A stretch of DNA of 55,072 nucleotides, taken from contig CAIQIE010000142.1 of NCBI GenBank assembly GCA_903871805.1, forward strand, positions 1 to 55,072, given 5' to 3'. The notes below the pieces were generated by a model, which was given only the letters and a program-made list of their open reading frames with translations, searched no databases and was not told the DNA's origin. This document shows, one piece after another, positions 1-9,319 of this stretch. The translations under genes were made by a program, and so were the position numbers. This DNA comes from an uncultured Planctomycetaceae bacterium (GTDB lineage Bacteria > Planctomycetota > Planctomycetia > Planctomycetales > Planctomycetaceae). Numbering within the stretch: position 1 is the stretch's first letter; the number at the start of each line of letters is the position of its first letter.

Positions 1-509
1 CGCGTTTATGGAGAGGGCACTGGGAAGTTATAGGAGCGGCAGGGCGCCAGACCTCCGGTGAGTCCGTCGGTCTGTTTCCCTGGCCAGGGAAACGCGGCGA
101 GGGGGGCGAGCGATAATGCGAATCTGTCCGGCCGCGACGATTGGCGAATTGTTTCACGCTGGTTTGGTGTGTTTTTTTGAACCACGAATGGGCACGAATT
201 GACACGAATAGAGGGGTGAGTGGCGGGACCGGACGGCTTGCGCCGTTCCGCTTTTATGGCGAGGGCACTGGGAAGTTATAGGAGCGGCAGGGCGCCAGAC
301 CTCCGGTGAGTCCGTCGGTCTGTTTCCCTGGCCAGGGAAACGCGGCGAGGGGGGCGAGCGAAAATGCGAATCTGTCCGGCCGCGACGATCGGCGAATTGT
401 TTCACGCCGGTGTGGTGTGTTTTTTTGAACCACGAATGGGCACGAATGGACACGAATTGAGGGGTGATTGTCCGGACCGGACGGCTTGCGCCGTTCCGCT
501 TTTATGGCG
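1..509. repeat. Tandem repeat, 248-bp unit, about two copies
   Basis: Two near-identical copies lie head to tail with a period of 248 bp (unit boundaries near 5, 253 and 501); the third copy diverges just after 509 and the first runs off the window edge, so the array may continue to the left. Each unit holds a perfect 20-bp palindrome GTTTCCCTGGCCAGGGAAAC (74-93 and 322-341), a short ACGGC-ttgc-GCCGT hairpin (about 236 and 484), and a run of cacgaat words spaced a few bases apart. The reading frames inside are not gene-like. Bases 510-588 up to the ppk1 stop hold nothing I recognise. Similar cacgaat-rich and GCGCAAGC-type repeats are, from memory, common in planctomycete genomes. Confidence 0.9.
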
Positions 510-588
510 CGTCAATGTCGTCTGCGCGGAGGTGCACAGTGGGGGCTGGCCCGTTGTTTTTGCGACGAAGAAACGCCGGGGTGTTTGA

Positions 589-2766
589 TCAGTGTGTGGG
601 TTCAATCGGGACGAAGGTGGTGCGGTTTCGTTCAAAGGCATTCTCGGCAGCTTCTCGGGCGCGGCGCTGAAATTCCTGCTGACAGCGACCGCTTCTGAGC
701 GCGGGGTCTATCTGAGTTGCATCAGCGGGTTTGCGTTTTCCTCGACCGCGAGTGGCTTTGATTTTTTCGGATTCCGCACCCGTTGGTGGCTGGTACGAGC
801 CATCCGGCGTCAGAATTCGGCCTTTCACGTTGTCACGCAGGCAGGTGCGCAGAATTTGAATGGTGCGACGCTTGCAGGTTTCATCCAGTACCGGAATCAG
901 CAGTTCCACACGCCGATCCAGGTTGCGTGGCATCCAGTCCGCACTGGAAATGAAGACGCGTTCGTCGCCGCCATGATGGAAGTACAGGATCCGCGCATGC
1001 TCAAGGAAGCGGTCAATAATACTGACAATCCGAATGTTCTCGCTGCGCCCAGGTACCCCCGGACGCAGGCAGCAGATTCCGCGGATGTTGAGGTCAATCT
1101 CCACACCCGCCTGCGAGGCCTCACACAGCGCTTCAATCATGATGGGGTCAGCAAGCGAGTTGAGCTTGACCATGATGTGGCCCTTGTCCCCGTTCCGGGC
1201 TCGCTCGGCTTCCACACGGATCATCTGCAGCAGTTTTTCACGAAGACCAATCGGCGCTGATTCGATCTGCGAGAACTGCTGAATCTGGGAGGATCCCGTC
1301 ACCGCATTAAACCAGGCAATCGCATCGTTGCCCAGATCTCTGTGACAGGTGAGCAGGCTGATGTCTGTATAAAATCGCGACGTGATTTCGTTGTAGTTTC
1401 CGGTTCCAAAATGACAGTAGCGCTGAAATCCCTGCGGTTCGCGGCGAACCACGATGCAGGCTTTGGCATGGGTCTTCAGTCCACGCACCCCATAAATCAC
1501 CTGCACTCCACTGTATTCCAGCTGTCGCGCCCACTCGATATTCCGAGCTTCATCAAAGCGCGCTTTCAGCTCCACAATCACAGTGACGTTCTTGCCATTT
1601 TCCGCCGCACGCATCAGTGACTTCACAATCGGACTGTTGCGGCTGGTACGGTACAGCGTCTGCTTGATCGCCACGACATCCCGATCGTCAGCAGCCTCTG
1701 ACAGCAACCGCATGACCGGTTCAAACGATTCATACGGATGCAACAGCAGAACGTCCTGGGACTTCATCGTGTCGAAAATTGACTCGGAGGGATCTACTTT
1801 GGGAGAAGGGCAGGGGGTCCATGCTGTATACAGCAATCTGTCAAAACCACTGAGGTTTGTTAACTGCATCAGATCGCTCAGTCCGACAGGTCCCGGAGCC
1901 GGGTAAATGTCACGTTCACCGACACGAAGCAGGACCTTCAGGAATTCCAGCAGCGGTCGTGTTACTCGGTCTGAGATTTCCAGTCGCGTACAGAAGCTGT
2001 CCTTCCGGTCTTCCAGGACATCTTCCATCTCGGCCAGCAGATCGGCCCCATCGTCGTCACTCACGCTGACGTCAGCGTTCCTGGTCACTCGAAACGGAAC
2101 TGTGGCTACGACTTCCTGTCCCGGGAAGAACCGTCCGGCCATCATCTCAATCACGTCTTCGGTCAGCATAAATTCGTAGCCACTGCCGGTGCCCGGAAGC
2201 GTGATGCAGCGGAGATCAAATCGTCCGAACGGAATTACAGCGAATCGAAAAGGCTCTGTCTCGGAATGCCCACGCAGCTGCACAGCGACATTGACTGTTC
2301 GCCCAAACAGCAGAGGAAATCGGGAGGGATCGTGCACGGCAACCGGCGTCAGTACAGCCTGCAGCTGTTCATGAAAGACCGATTCCAGAAATTCCATCTG
2401 CCGATCGTTCAGCTGCCCGGCATGTCGCCTGCGAATTCCGGCTTCCGCCAGGGCTGGCTCCATCTGTTCCAGAAACACGCGGAACTGTTCTGCTGCCATT
2501 TTCTGAGCGCGCAGGCTGATGGCATTCAGTTGCTCCAGTGGCGACATTCCGGAGCAATCGGGCGCTGTTTCTCCGGAACGAATGGACATCAGCAGACTGC
2601 CCACTCGCACCATGAAAAACTCATCCAGGTTCGAGGCGGTGATTGCCAGAAACCTCAGACGCTCCAGCAGCGGTACGCTGGTATCGCAGACTTCATCCAG
2701 CACGCGCTGATTGAATTCCAGCCAGCTCAGCTCACGATTTGTAAAAACATCAGACAGTGATGACAT
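589..2766 (-). CDS. ppk1: Polyphosphate kinase 1
   Basis: PPK1 reversibly transfers the gamma phosphate of ATP to inorganic polyphosphate and is usually membrane-associated. The 725 residues fit the family (about 690-740). The N domain begins with the typical NRELSWLEFNQRVL (residues 10-23) and SNLDEFFMVRVGSL. The phospholipase-D-like catalytic half shows KARFDEARNIEWA (401-413), GLKTHAK with the presumed autophosphorylated His433, HFGTGNYNE (452-460) and a second conserved His in YFHHGG (595-600). The last 60 residues are a basic, Arg/Ala-rich tail of no recognised function. It is the last gene of a minus-strand set: the ppx-like gene ends 144 bp upstream and a ROK kinase lies before that, so it probably shares their transcript. 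The ATG at 2766 gives a full N domain. Confidence 0.97.
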   Translation of the reverse strand: MSSLSDVFTNRELSWLEFNQRVLDEVCDTSVPLLERLRFLAITASNLDEFFMVRVGSLLMSIRSGETAPDCSGMSPLEQLNAISLRAQKMAAEQFRVFLEQMEPALAEAGIRRRHAGQLNDRQMEFLESVFHEQLQAVLTPVAVHDPSRFPLLFGRTVNVAVQLRGHSETEPFRFAVIPFGRFDLRCITLPGTGSGYEFMLTEDVIEMMAGRFFPGQEVVATVPFRVTRNADVSVSDDDGADLLAEMEDVLEDRKDSFCTRLEISDRVTRPLLEFLKVLLRVGERDIYPAPGPVGLSDLMQLTNLSGFDRLLYTAWTPCPSPKVDPSESIFDTMKSQDVLLLHPYESFEPVMRLLSEAADDRDVVAIKQTLYRTSRNSPIVKSLMRAAENGKNVTVIVELKARFDEARNIEWARQLEYSGVQVIYGVRGLKTHAKACIVVRREPQGFQRYCHFGTGNYNEITSRFYTDISLLTCHRDLGNDAIAWFNAVTGSSQIQQFSQIESAPIGLREKLLQMIRVEAERARNGDKGHIMVKLNSLADPIMIEALCEASQAGVEIDLNIRGICCLRPGVPGRSENIRIVSIIDRFLEHARILYFHHGGDERVFISSADWMPRNLDRRVELLIPVLDETCKRRTIQILRTCLRDNVKGRILTPDGSYQPPTGAESEKIKATRGRGKRKPADATQIDPALRSGRCQQEFQRRAREAAENAFERNRTTFVPIEPTH

Positions 2767-2910
2767 ATCATTCTTCCGGGTTCACGGCCCCTGAACATCC
2801 TGCTGTTTTCAGGCCTGAACAAAGATACTTAATCAGATTTCCCGACGCAATTTCCGGACGCCATTTCCGGACACTGCCTGGCCAATGTTGCTCCAGGCTT
2901 GTTTTTATTC

Positions 2911-4536
2911 CTACCTGGACGGCTCTCTCAGCAGAACGCCCATTCCGAAGGTATCTTCAAAAAGGGACGTCTTCTGGCGAAGTTCCATCCGTTCAAGTGA
3001 CAGGTCGCCGGCCACCTTTGTCGCCGTGAGCACCATGCGATTCTTCTCGATGGTACATTCAATTTCGCCGATACGCTGCGTCCCGGTATGGTCCAGCGCC
3101 ACAGCCACTCGAAGGATCGCGGCCAGCCTTGAAACAATCACTCGACTGTCGCGATCCAGACGCGCAAAGAATTCATGAGTGGGTTTGGGAGCTGCTCGTC
3201 GATGATAGCGAGCAATCAGCGCGACAAGCTGGTGATCCAGTGAGTTCAATCCGAACAGTTCACTGTTCATGATCAGGTAGAAGGAATGTTTGTGGTAGCC
3301 AGACAGTCCTACAAACAAACCGGTTTCATACAAGAGTGCCGACGTGTAAAGCAGAGTTTCGCAGCGGGCATCCATCCGATGTTCTGACTGCAGTGACAGA
3401 AACAGTTTTCGTGCCAGCTCTGCCACGTGCTTTGCGTGTGGCAGGTCCACCTGATATTTGCGAGCGAGTTCCAGGGCGGAATTCAGAATCTGCTCACGAA
3501 AATCGGAAGACCAGTCGTTGGTGCGAATCATGCCCTGCAGCAGGGCGTCGCGAAGATTAAACCGGGTCACCAGCAGGTAGTCCGCTTTCAGCAGTTCCGC
3601 CAGTCGCAGATTGGCCAGAAGTGCCGGCACCAGGGTCTCCGCCTGAGACAGCTCGATATGATACTTCTGCATAATTCCATCAACGGACATTGGCAGCAGC
3701 TTTTCCGTCAAGGCTCGCAGCTGGGCGACCGGAAGCCGAGTCAGTTTTTCCTGTTGTGGGTCAAGATGCAGCAGCTTTGCGGCAAATCGCATATCTCCGC
3801 CAAGTGCAACGATCTCAGGAGACTTACCGGTCGGAATCAGGTCCAGTAATGGTTCGAGCGTCCGGTCAATCTGCCCCGTCATAATGTGTTCGGCATCCCA
3901 TCGGGACGTTTCAGACTGCAGCAGCAATTGCTGCAGACGCAGCGACCCAAGGCGGTAGGGCTGGGCATGCATGATGTCCTTGCCCTTGAGTACCAGAACC
4001 TCTGTGTTCCCGCCGCCGACTTCCACGACGACCGTCGTGGCCCCGGTTGCGATGGCCTCATCACGAAGCAATGGTCGAACGCCGAGATAGGTCACTCGGG
4101 AAATTTCGGCGTCGTCAATCAATTCCACGGCCAGTCCGGTCGCGATGTAGATGCGGTCGAGGACATCCAGACGGTTGATGGCTTCTCGAACGGCACTTGT
4201 CGCGATTACGCGAATGTACCTGGTTTCCGTGCACTGGTACTCCCGCAGCTTCCGCCGATAGCTTTTGAGAACGCGAATGCATTCCTGCAGCGTCTTGCGC
4301 TGAATTTCTCCGGTCGTGAAGGTGTCTTTGCCAAGGCTGACCCCTCGCACCAATTGCTCCAGGACTCGCACGTCCGGACTGCCATCGCTTTCTCCGATCG
4401 CCATACGAATGGCCGATGTTCCCAGTTCGATGACTGCCAGAGGAAATACGCGCTTCAGTCTGGCTGCTTCTGCGCCGGACTCACCCCGACTTACTGTGTC
4501 CGGGCGAACATTTTCTTGTCCAGGGGTCATAAACAC
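2911..4536 (-). CDS. ppx: Ppx/GppA-family phosphatase with degenerate HD-like C-terminus
   Basis: Ppx/GppA enzymes release phosphate from the end of polyphosphate or hydrolyse pppGpp. The N-terminal ASKHA fold is clear: VIELGTSAIRMAIGE (35-49), TSAVREAINR (113-122, with the Glu expected to be catalytic at 118) and VEVGGGNTEVLVLKG (171-185), where most homologues have DIGGGSTE. The C-terminal half (about 350-520) is the helical HD-like domain, opening with HAKHVAELARKLFL (367-380). The usual HD dipeptide is absent: the segment reads LLYETGLFVGLSGYHKHSFYL (401 on) where relatives have LLHDIG, although GYHKHS is kept. 541 residues is normal for the long Ppx form. It sits between the ROK kinase (79-bp gap) and ppk1 (144-bp gap). 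Ppx or GppA activity cannot be told apart here; the ppk neighbour favours exopolyphosphatase. Confidence 0.9.
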   Translation of the reverse strand: MFMTPGQENVRPDTVSRGESGAEAARLKRVFPLAVIELGTSAIRMAIGESDGSPDVRVLEQLVRGVSLGKDTFTTGEIQRKTLQECIRVLKSYRRKLREYQCTETRYIRVIATSAVREAINRLDVLDRIYIATGLAVELIDDAEISRVTYLGVRPLLRDEAIATGATTVVVEVGGGNTEVLVLKGKDIMHAQPYRLGSLRLQQLLLQSETSRWDAEHIMTGQIDRTLEPLLDLIPTGKSPEIVALGGDMRFAAKLLHLDPQQEKLTRLPVAQLRALTEKLLPMSVDGIMQKYHIELSQAETLVPALLANLRLAELLKADYLLVTRFNLRDALLQGMIRTNDWSSDFREQILNSALELARKYQVDLPHAKHVAELARKLFLSLQSEHRMDARCETLLYTSALLYETGLFVGLSGYHKHSFYLIMNSELFGLNSLDHQLVALIARYHRRAAPKPTHEFFARLDRDSRVIVSRLAAILRVAVALDHTGTQRIGEIECTIEKNRMVLTATKVAGDLSLERMELRQKTSLFEDTFGMGVLLREPSR

Positions 4537-4615
4537 ACTTCAGAAAATCAACGAAAAAACAGAACATCAAACTTTGATCGTGGCCGTTACCTGGGGCCAC
4601 AAATGCGGATGACGA

Positions 4616-5647
4616 TTACTTTGCCATCTTCGAATCATTCGTCCCCTGTTTTTGACGACGACCTTCCTGAACTTCCTGACGCACAAGAGCGGCTGCTCCT
4701 GTTGCTCCGGCATAGTCTCCCAGTTCGCTGACCTTGATCCGGGCACAGTCGGCAAGTGACGGAAGGACGGTCTTCCTGATTCCCTGATTGACGCCGTCCA
4801 GATAGAGCTTTGGCATGGCTTCTACCAGACCTCCCCCCAGAACAACCACATCCGGTGCCAGAATATTCACCAAACTGCCAATCCCGCGCCCGACCTGCTC
4901 GGCCGCACGAGTAACAATCTGCTCGATGACCTTATCACCCATGTCAATGGATTTCGCGAGACTTGAACTGCGAATTCGTGAAATATCGGTTCCTGAGAGT
5001 TCTTTGAGGTGTGGTGCCTGCCCCCGGTAGACCGCTTTCGCTGCCTCTGCCGAAATGGCCAGTCGACTTGCCATGCCTTCCAGTGTGCCCGGTGGTCCGG
5101 CTCCTGCCATGGGCCCTTCACTTGCTACCTGCAGATACCCGACCTCCATACAAGAGGCGTGAGTTCCCCGGAAGATCTTTCCCTCGTAAACAAATCCTCC
5201 ACCAATACCTGTTCCCGGAAAGACTCCAAGAACGGAACGACATCCCTGCCCAGCTCCCATCGCGTATTCTCCAAATACCCCGCCATCCACATCATTGCAG
5301 ATAACAGCCGGACATTTGAATTTCTTCGACAGATACTCCTGCAACGCCACGTTCTTCCAACCCAGATTGGGCGCTTCCAGAATCAAGCCCTTTTGAAGGT
5401 CCAAAGGCCCGGGAACTCCCGCCCCAATACCGGCGATGGCATCCGGTCCCGCTCCTGCTTCTTCCAGCGCCATCAGAATCGTTTCGGAAATACGATCCGG
5501 ATTGACCACCTCGCCATCACCCGACCTGGTCTTCCGGCGTTTTTTTGACACCATCCGAAGACGCTCATCAAAGACAACGGCCAGCATCTTGGTACCACCA
5601 AGATCGAACCCAATCCAGAATTTGCGTTTCTCGGGAACTTCGCTCAT
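4616..5647 (-). CDS. ROK-family sugar kinase (glucokinase-like)
   Basis: ROK kinases phosphorylate hexoses such as glucose in the cytoplasm. Counting from the upstream GTG at 5656, the phosphate-binding motif FDLGGTK is at 17-23, the presumed catalytic Asp lies in ICNDVDGG (D122), and the second ATP motif GTGIGGG is at 148-154. Two features are unusual. The family zinc motif CxCGxxGCxE is missing and is replaced by a Gly/Pro-rich AGAGPPGTLEGMAS, and the metal-linked GExGH is MEVGY, with no His. Known polyphosphate glucokinases also lack the zinc motif, and this gene heads a ppx-ppk operon. I prefer the ATG at 5647; the GTG at 5656 adds three residues. The substrate and phosphate donor are not proven by sequence. 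Confidence 0.9.
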   Translation of the reverse strand: MSEVPEKRKFWIGFDLGGTKMLAVVFDERLRMVSKKRRKTRSGDGEVVNPDRISETILMALEEAGAGPDAIAGIGAGVPGPLDLQKGLILEAPNLGWKNVALQEYLSKKFKCPAVICNDVDGGVFGEYAMGAGQGCRSVLGVFPGTGIGGGFVYEGKIFRGTHASCMEVGYLQVASEGPMAGAGPPGTLEGMASRLAISAEAAKAVYRGQAPHLKELSGTDISRIRSSSLAKSIDMGDKVIEQIVTRAAEQVGRGIGSLVNILAPDVVVLGGGLVEAMPKLYLDGVNQGIRKTVLPSLADCARIKVSELGDYAGATGAAALVRQEVQEGRRQKQGTNDSKMAK

Positions 5648-5898
5648 ATTCCGCACTTGTCTTCAGTTTGAGCCTGCAGGAATTGCCGTGCGATGCGATG
5701 TGCTCAGCAACGCCCGGGTCATGTCTTTCAATTCAGTTCGTTCTGTACCACCGTGCAATGTAGCAGAATTCCGCTACCGACTGAACCAGTTGCCTGAATC
5801 AATCACTGCTGTACGATGCAAAATCTGCTGCAATCCCAAACCGTGTTTGATCAGCAGGAAATTCGTAATCTAACCTCCGGCGGCACACTTCCGGGCCA

Positions 5899-6453
5899 AT
5901 GAAACGCAAATTTTTCCCCTCTGTGCGGAATGTTTCCATGAATAAAGACCTGCTCCGATCCATTCAGACGCCAGTGAAACAGCGGTATGTCGAAGGTCCC
6001 CAATCTGCTGAGGTGCGTCTGAAGGTCACAGGCGAAGTTGATTTTGAACGCATCGGCTGCCGTATCAGCCTGCCGGTTCATGATGGTCAATCGATTCTGG
6101 CGGGACTTCACCCTGCGGCTGGGGGAAATGGCACCATGGCGTGCTCTGGCGAACTGCTGCTGCAGGCTCTGGTGTCCTGCGCCGGCACAACCCTTGCCGC
6201 CGTGGCGACGGCGATGGAGCTGCCCATCCGCAGCGCCAGCCTGGCGGCAAGTGGATTGATGGATTTCCGTGGGACGATGGGGGTTGATCGAACAGTCCCG
6301 GTTGGAATTACCGAAATCCAGATCGCTGTTCACCTTGATACAGATGCTGCCGACGACACTGTCGCAAAACTTCTGCAACTGACAGAACGCTACTGTGTTG
6401 TCTTTCGCACGCTGGCTGATGGGGTTCGGCTCAGCAGCCAGCGAAGTTCCTGA
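5899..6453 (+). CDS. OsmC/Ohr-family protein
   Basis: OsmC-type proteins are small thiol-dependent peroxidases that reduce organic hydroperoxides. The core motif is present: CSGELLLQALVSCAGTTLAAVA (about 75-96), carrying the reactive Cys in VSCAG, and a second Cys in ERYCVVFRTL near residue 170, the usual resolving or partner position. The fold begins around QRYVEGPQSAEVRLKV, so the first 13 residues may not be translated and an ATG at 5938 is an equally good start. It is divergent from the ROK-ppx-ppk operon, with 240 bp between, and convergent with the PP2C gene. Peroxidase activity is inferred from the family; some members act on other thiol substrates. Confidence 0.85.
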   Translation: MKRKFFPSVRNVSMNKDLLRSIQTPVKQRYVEGPQSAEVRLKVTGEVDFERIGCRISLPVHDGQSILAGLHPAAGGNGTMACSGELLLQALVSCAGTTLAAVATAMELPIRSASLAASGLMDFRGTMGVDRTVPVGITEIQIAVHLDTDAADDTVAKLLQLTERYCVVFRTLADGVRLSSQRSS

Positions 6454-6494
6454 CAAGTGCTTTGTGACGGCAGAAACTGGGGGTTAGCCGCATC

Positions 6495-6548
6495 AGCCGC
6501 TGGGCACCGGCCCACGATTCTGAACCGAACGGGGTGGGCCTTGCGGCT
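6495..6548. repeat. Long hairpin between convergent genes
   Basis: Two nested inverted repeats form one hairpin: AGCCGC (6495-6500) with GCGGCT (6543-6548), and GGCCCAC (6509-6515) with GTGGGCC (6534-6540). It lies between the stops of the OsmC-like gene and the PP2C gene, so it could act as a bidirectional terminator, but there is no T-run on either side. It looks like a dispersed planctomycete palindrome rather than a gene-specific signal. The rest of 6457-6758 shows no convincing gene. Confidence 0.6.
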
Positions 6549-6758
6549 GATAATCTCAATGCTCCGGTACTTTGATCTGGCGGAGATGTGTCAGAGATTC
6601 AGCGAACCACTCGCCGCTGCATTGGGTGCTTTTTCGCTGCGGTTTGAGACTTCGTTAATCCGGGATGGCCTGTCGCCGCGTTGCCAGTTGGCGACTCAGC
6701 TGGCCTGACTGCCTGCAAACCGGCATTCAGAGCGCGGGCTTGATCCGGATGCCGGATG

Positions 6759-8105
6759 TTAGCTAGCTGGGTTATGTCGCGTCCGCTGGTAAATTTCCTT
6801 CATCAGCAGATCGATCACGCGCCCCCATGCTCGTATTGCCCGTTCTGGCTTTTGAGCCTGCTGTGACATCAGAGCCTGTCGGTTCAGTTGTGTCAGTTCG
6901 TCAAAATCGACCTTCCAGTCCCCATCGCGGGCCGCCTGCACAAGTTCACTTTGAACTTCGTCCAGGATCGACAGCAAGGCACCCATGTCTCTGCAGTCGA
7001 CAGTACGATAGGGGGACGTGGTCCTGAAAGAAGATCTCAGAGCACTGCCGTCTTTTTGGACGTCTGAAACCATGTCCATGTTCGCGAGACTGAGTGCGGG
7101 GACTGGCAGAGGAACGGCTTTGGGGCGAAAACGGAGGCTGAGCAGCAGACTGATCCCGGAGGCAATCCCGCAGGAGGTGGCAACGAGCAGATTTCCGAAG
7201 GCGGCGGCAATTCCGCCAAGAGTTAAACAGGTTATCGCGAGTGCTGCAAAGAGGACGGCAAAAAAGCCCCTGCCTGAAAGTCGCGTTGCTGATGGCTGCA
7301 CGTCAGCAAACGCTGTGGCATCCCGCGGGACGGGGCTGCATTGCGGGTAACTTTCCACATGAATGACAATTGCGGTGGAGTTGTCTGTTCCACCGCGACA
7401 ATTTGCGAGGTTGATCAGCAATCTTGAGGAGTCGGCAGGCGGCAGGGATGCAAGAATGCCGCCTGCGACCTCGTCAGTCACGTGATTTGTCAGACCGTCG
7501 GAACACAGCAGAAAAACATCCCCGGCCTCGACGGAAAATGGTCCTTCCACATCAACGGGGACGCTGAGATCAGGGCCCAGGCACCGGGTAATCACATTGC
7601 GGGGGTGAAACAATTCCACATTTTCTGCAGTAGCCCGCCCCAGCCGAATCATTTCCCATTGCAGACTGTGGTCAAATGTCAGTTGCTGCATTAGTCCTTT
7701 GCGGACACGATACACCCGGCTGTCACCCACATGGCCCACGACGGCGCCACGATCTGAAAGACTGAGCACACTGCAGGTTGTGCCCATGCCTTCAAACTCT
7801 CGATTCTCCCGGGCTCTGTCGTTAATTGCTTTATTCGTGGCGAAGATGGACTGGCGCAAACGAGTCTCTACCGAGACAGCATCCTGCTTGAAATAGGCGT
7901 GCGGCAAAGTTTCTACTGTAATACGACTGGCAAGGTCACCAACGGCATGCCCACCCATACCGTCCGCGACGACGAACAGGTGACCGCACTGGCTCCATTC
8001 GTGAAACTCGGAACACATTCGAACGGCCAGCGAATCCTGGTTCGCTGCGCGCCGCATCCCCACATCAGTGCGCGAAGCATATTGCACTATCGGGGGTGAC
8101 GTCAT
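6759..8105 (-). CDS. PP2C-type Ser/Thr protein phosphatase with membrane segment
   Basis: A PPM/PP2C phosphatase, which dephosphorylates Ser/Thr in proteins and usually opposes Hanks-type kinases. The catalytic domain covers about 1-250 with all the metal-binding landmarks: VADGMGGHAVGD (46-57), GHVGDSRVYRV (124-134), LCSDGLTNHVT (200-210) and GGTDNSTAIVI (238-248). It is followed by a hydrophobic stretch, about 280-325, that can form one or two membrane passes, and then by a 120-residue cytoplasmic-looking region with helical character. That C-terminal region resembles nothing I recognise. No kinase gene is adjacent. Convergent with the OsmC-like gene. The ATG at 8105 places the domain at the very N-terminus, as usual for Stp-type enzymes. 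Confidence 0.93.
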   Translation of the reverse strand: MTSPPIVQYASRTDVGMRRAANQDSLAVRMCSEFHEWSQCGHLFVVADGMGGHAVGDLASRITVETLPHAYFKQDAVSVETRLRQSIFATNKAINDRARENREFEGMGTTCSVLSLSDRGAVVGHVGDSRVYRVRKGLMQQLTFDHSLQWEMIRLGRATAENVELFHPRNVITRCLGPDLSVPVDVEGPFSVEAGDVFLLCSDGLTNHVTDEVAGGILASLPPADSSRLLINLANCRGGTDNSTAIVIHVESYPQCSPVPRDATAFADVQPSATRLSGRGFFAVLFAALAITCLTLGGIAAAFGNLLVATSCGIASGISLLLSLRFRPKAVPLPVPALSLANMDMVSDVQKDGSALRSSFRTTSPYRTVDCRDMGALLSILDEVQSELVQAARDGDWKVDFDELTQLNRQALMSQQAQKPERAIRAWGRVIDLLMKEIYQRTRHNPAS

Positions 8106-8588
8106 CGAATTGCACTCTGAGAAACACGCAGGTCCACCTGATCAAATACCAAAATCAGTCGTCTGAATCTGTTTCCAGGGCAACGTGTGAATCCGGAGTC
8201 ACAGCAGCACCCGCGCACAACTCAGCCGACCAAGCGTCTCAGAAGATCTTTTTTGGCTGGATTCTAATGCTCCGCCAGAAGGAGGGATCTGCTGACTGAC
8301 GGTGGTAGTTTACAAAAGGGCTCCTTATTGAACAGTCTTCCAGATATTTTCAGCGGCAGATTTGCGACTTCGCTGCGTCCGGCGAGCATTTGCCATGGCC
8401 GACGGGTCAGTTGATCAGAAACTGAGCCCGTCTGGTCACAAGGCCTTACCCGCGGAAACCGACGTTGAAAAGACCAGTCGAATTCGCTGGTCACCCAAAT
8501 TCCGGTCTGAACCCGCGGCTCGCCACCGTCATGGAAAACCACCTGTTCCTCAGTGCAGAGCGAAGTAATGGAATTCGCCTTCGAAACT
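8106..8588. other. Intergenic region without recognised gene
   Basis: 483 bp between the PP2C start and the 3' end of the LuxR-type regulator. The frames here overlap each other on both strands, have no family similarity and no clear ribosome site. It must hold the PP2C promoter and the end of the regulator transcript, but no confident motif is visible. Confidence 0.5.
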
Positions 8589-8999
8589 CTACAGTTCGCG
8601 GTTTTCCATGCTGCTGCGACGCACAAACAATTCTTCCCGCACCGGGCGTTCCTGCTGCGCCGTTTCGTGATCCGCGAGGACGGTCAAACGAACCATTTCA
8701 GCAGTGCTGCTGACACCCAGTTTGCGGGCTGCATTGGCACGGTGCTTTTCAATGGTTTTCACACTGATCTGCAGTTCCAGTGCGATGCTTTTATTTGCAA
8801 ACCCCGAAGAGACCAGCTGCACGACCTGCAGTTCCCGGCGGGACAATCGACGAATCTGCTGACGCGCTGCGTCTCGTCGAGTCATCCAGTTGCGGTAGGC
8901 CATCTCATCGCCTCCGGACGCTGGAAACATCCCTGGGGTCGCAGGCATGAATTCGCCATTGGCACCATACTGAGAAATCGGTGACACGATCTGAATCAT
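8589..8999 (-). CDS. Stand-alone LuxR/NarL-type HTH regulator
   Basis: A short protein of 136 residues with a GerE/LuxR-type helix-turn-helix at about 51-105: RRLSRRELQVVQLVSSGFANK, then SVKTIEKHRANAARKLGV, the recognition-helix signature of NarL/FixJ output domains. No receiver domain precedes it; the first 45 residues are Gly/Pro/Met-rich and look unstructured. It may be controlled by abundance or by a partner rather than by phosphorylation. The ATG at 8999 is used; a Met at residue 33 is a possible shorter start. The upstream minus-strand region of about 500 bp contains repeated GTTACTnCCC words that could be its own binding sites. Target genes are unknown. Confidence 0.85.
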   Translation of the reverse strand: MIQIVSPISQYGANGEFMPATPGMFPASGGDEMAYRNWMTRRDAARQQIRRLSRRELQVVQLVSSGFANKSIALELQISVKTIEKHRANAARKLGVSSTAEMVRLTVLADHETAQQERPVREELFVRRSSMENREL

Positions 9000-9319
9000 C
9001 TTGGGCTCTCCCGAAATTCACCCGCAGCTTTGACCCGCAGGATACCGTCTCTGGTATGGAAGACACACCCGCGTCTTCCGCATACTCAGTTCTTCGGGTG
9101 ATATAGTTCAGACTCCACAGAATCAGCACCATGTTTCTATCAGGAATCTACATTGCCACGGTGAATGTAGCCTCCTGGGACGGCATTCCCACGCAGCATC
9201 GATGGTTTTCTATAATGAGTGAGTGAATACATTCTGTTCTGAGTAAATTTAATGCCAGACGTTACTGAGTAGGTTTTACTGATCAGGCAATTCACTCATG
9301 GAAGACGAAGAAAAGGGGG

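Noticed and set aside
592..1260. A 222-residue frame on the plus strand
   Set aside because: It lies opposite ppk1, which has full family motifs; the frame has no similarity of its own.
6457..6708. An 83-residue frame after the OsmC-like gene
   Set aside because: It covers the long hairpin at 6495-6548 and has no family or ribosome site.
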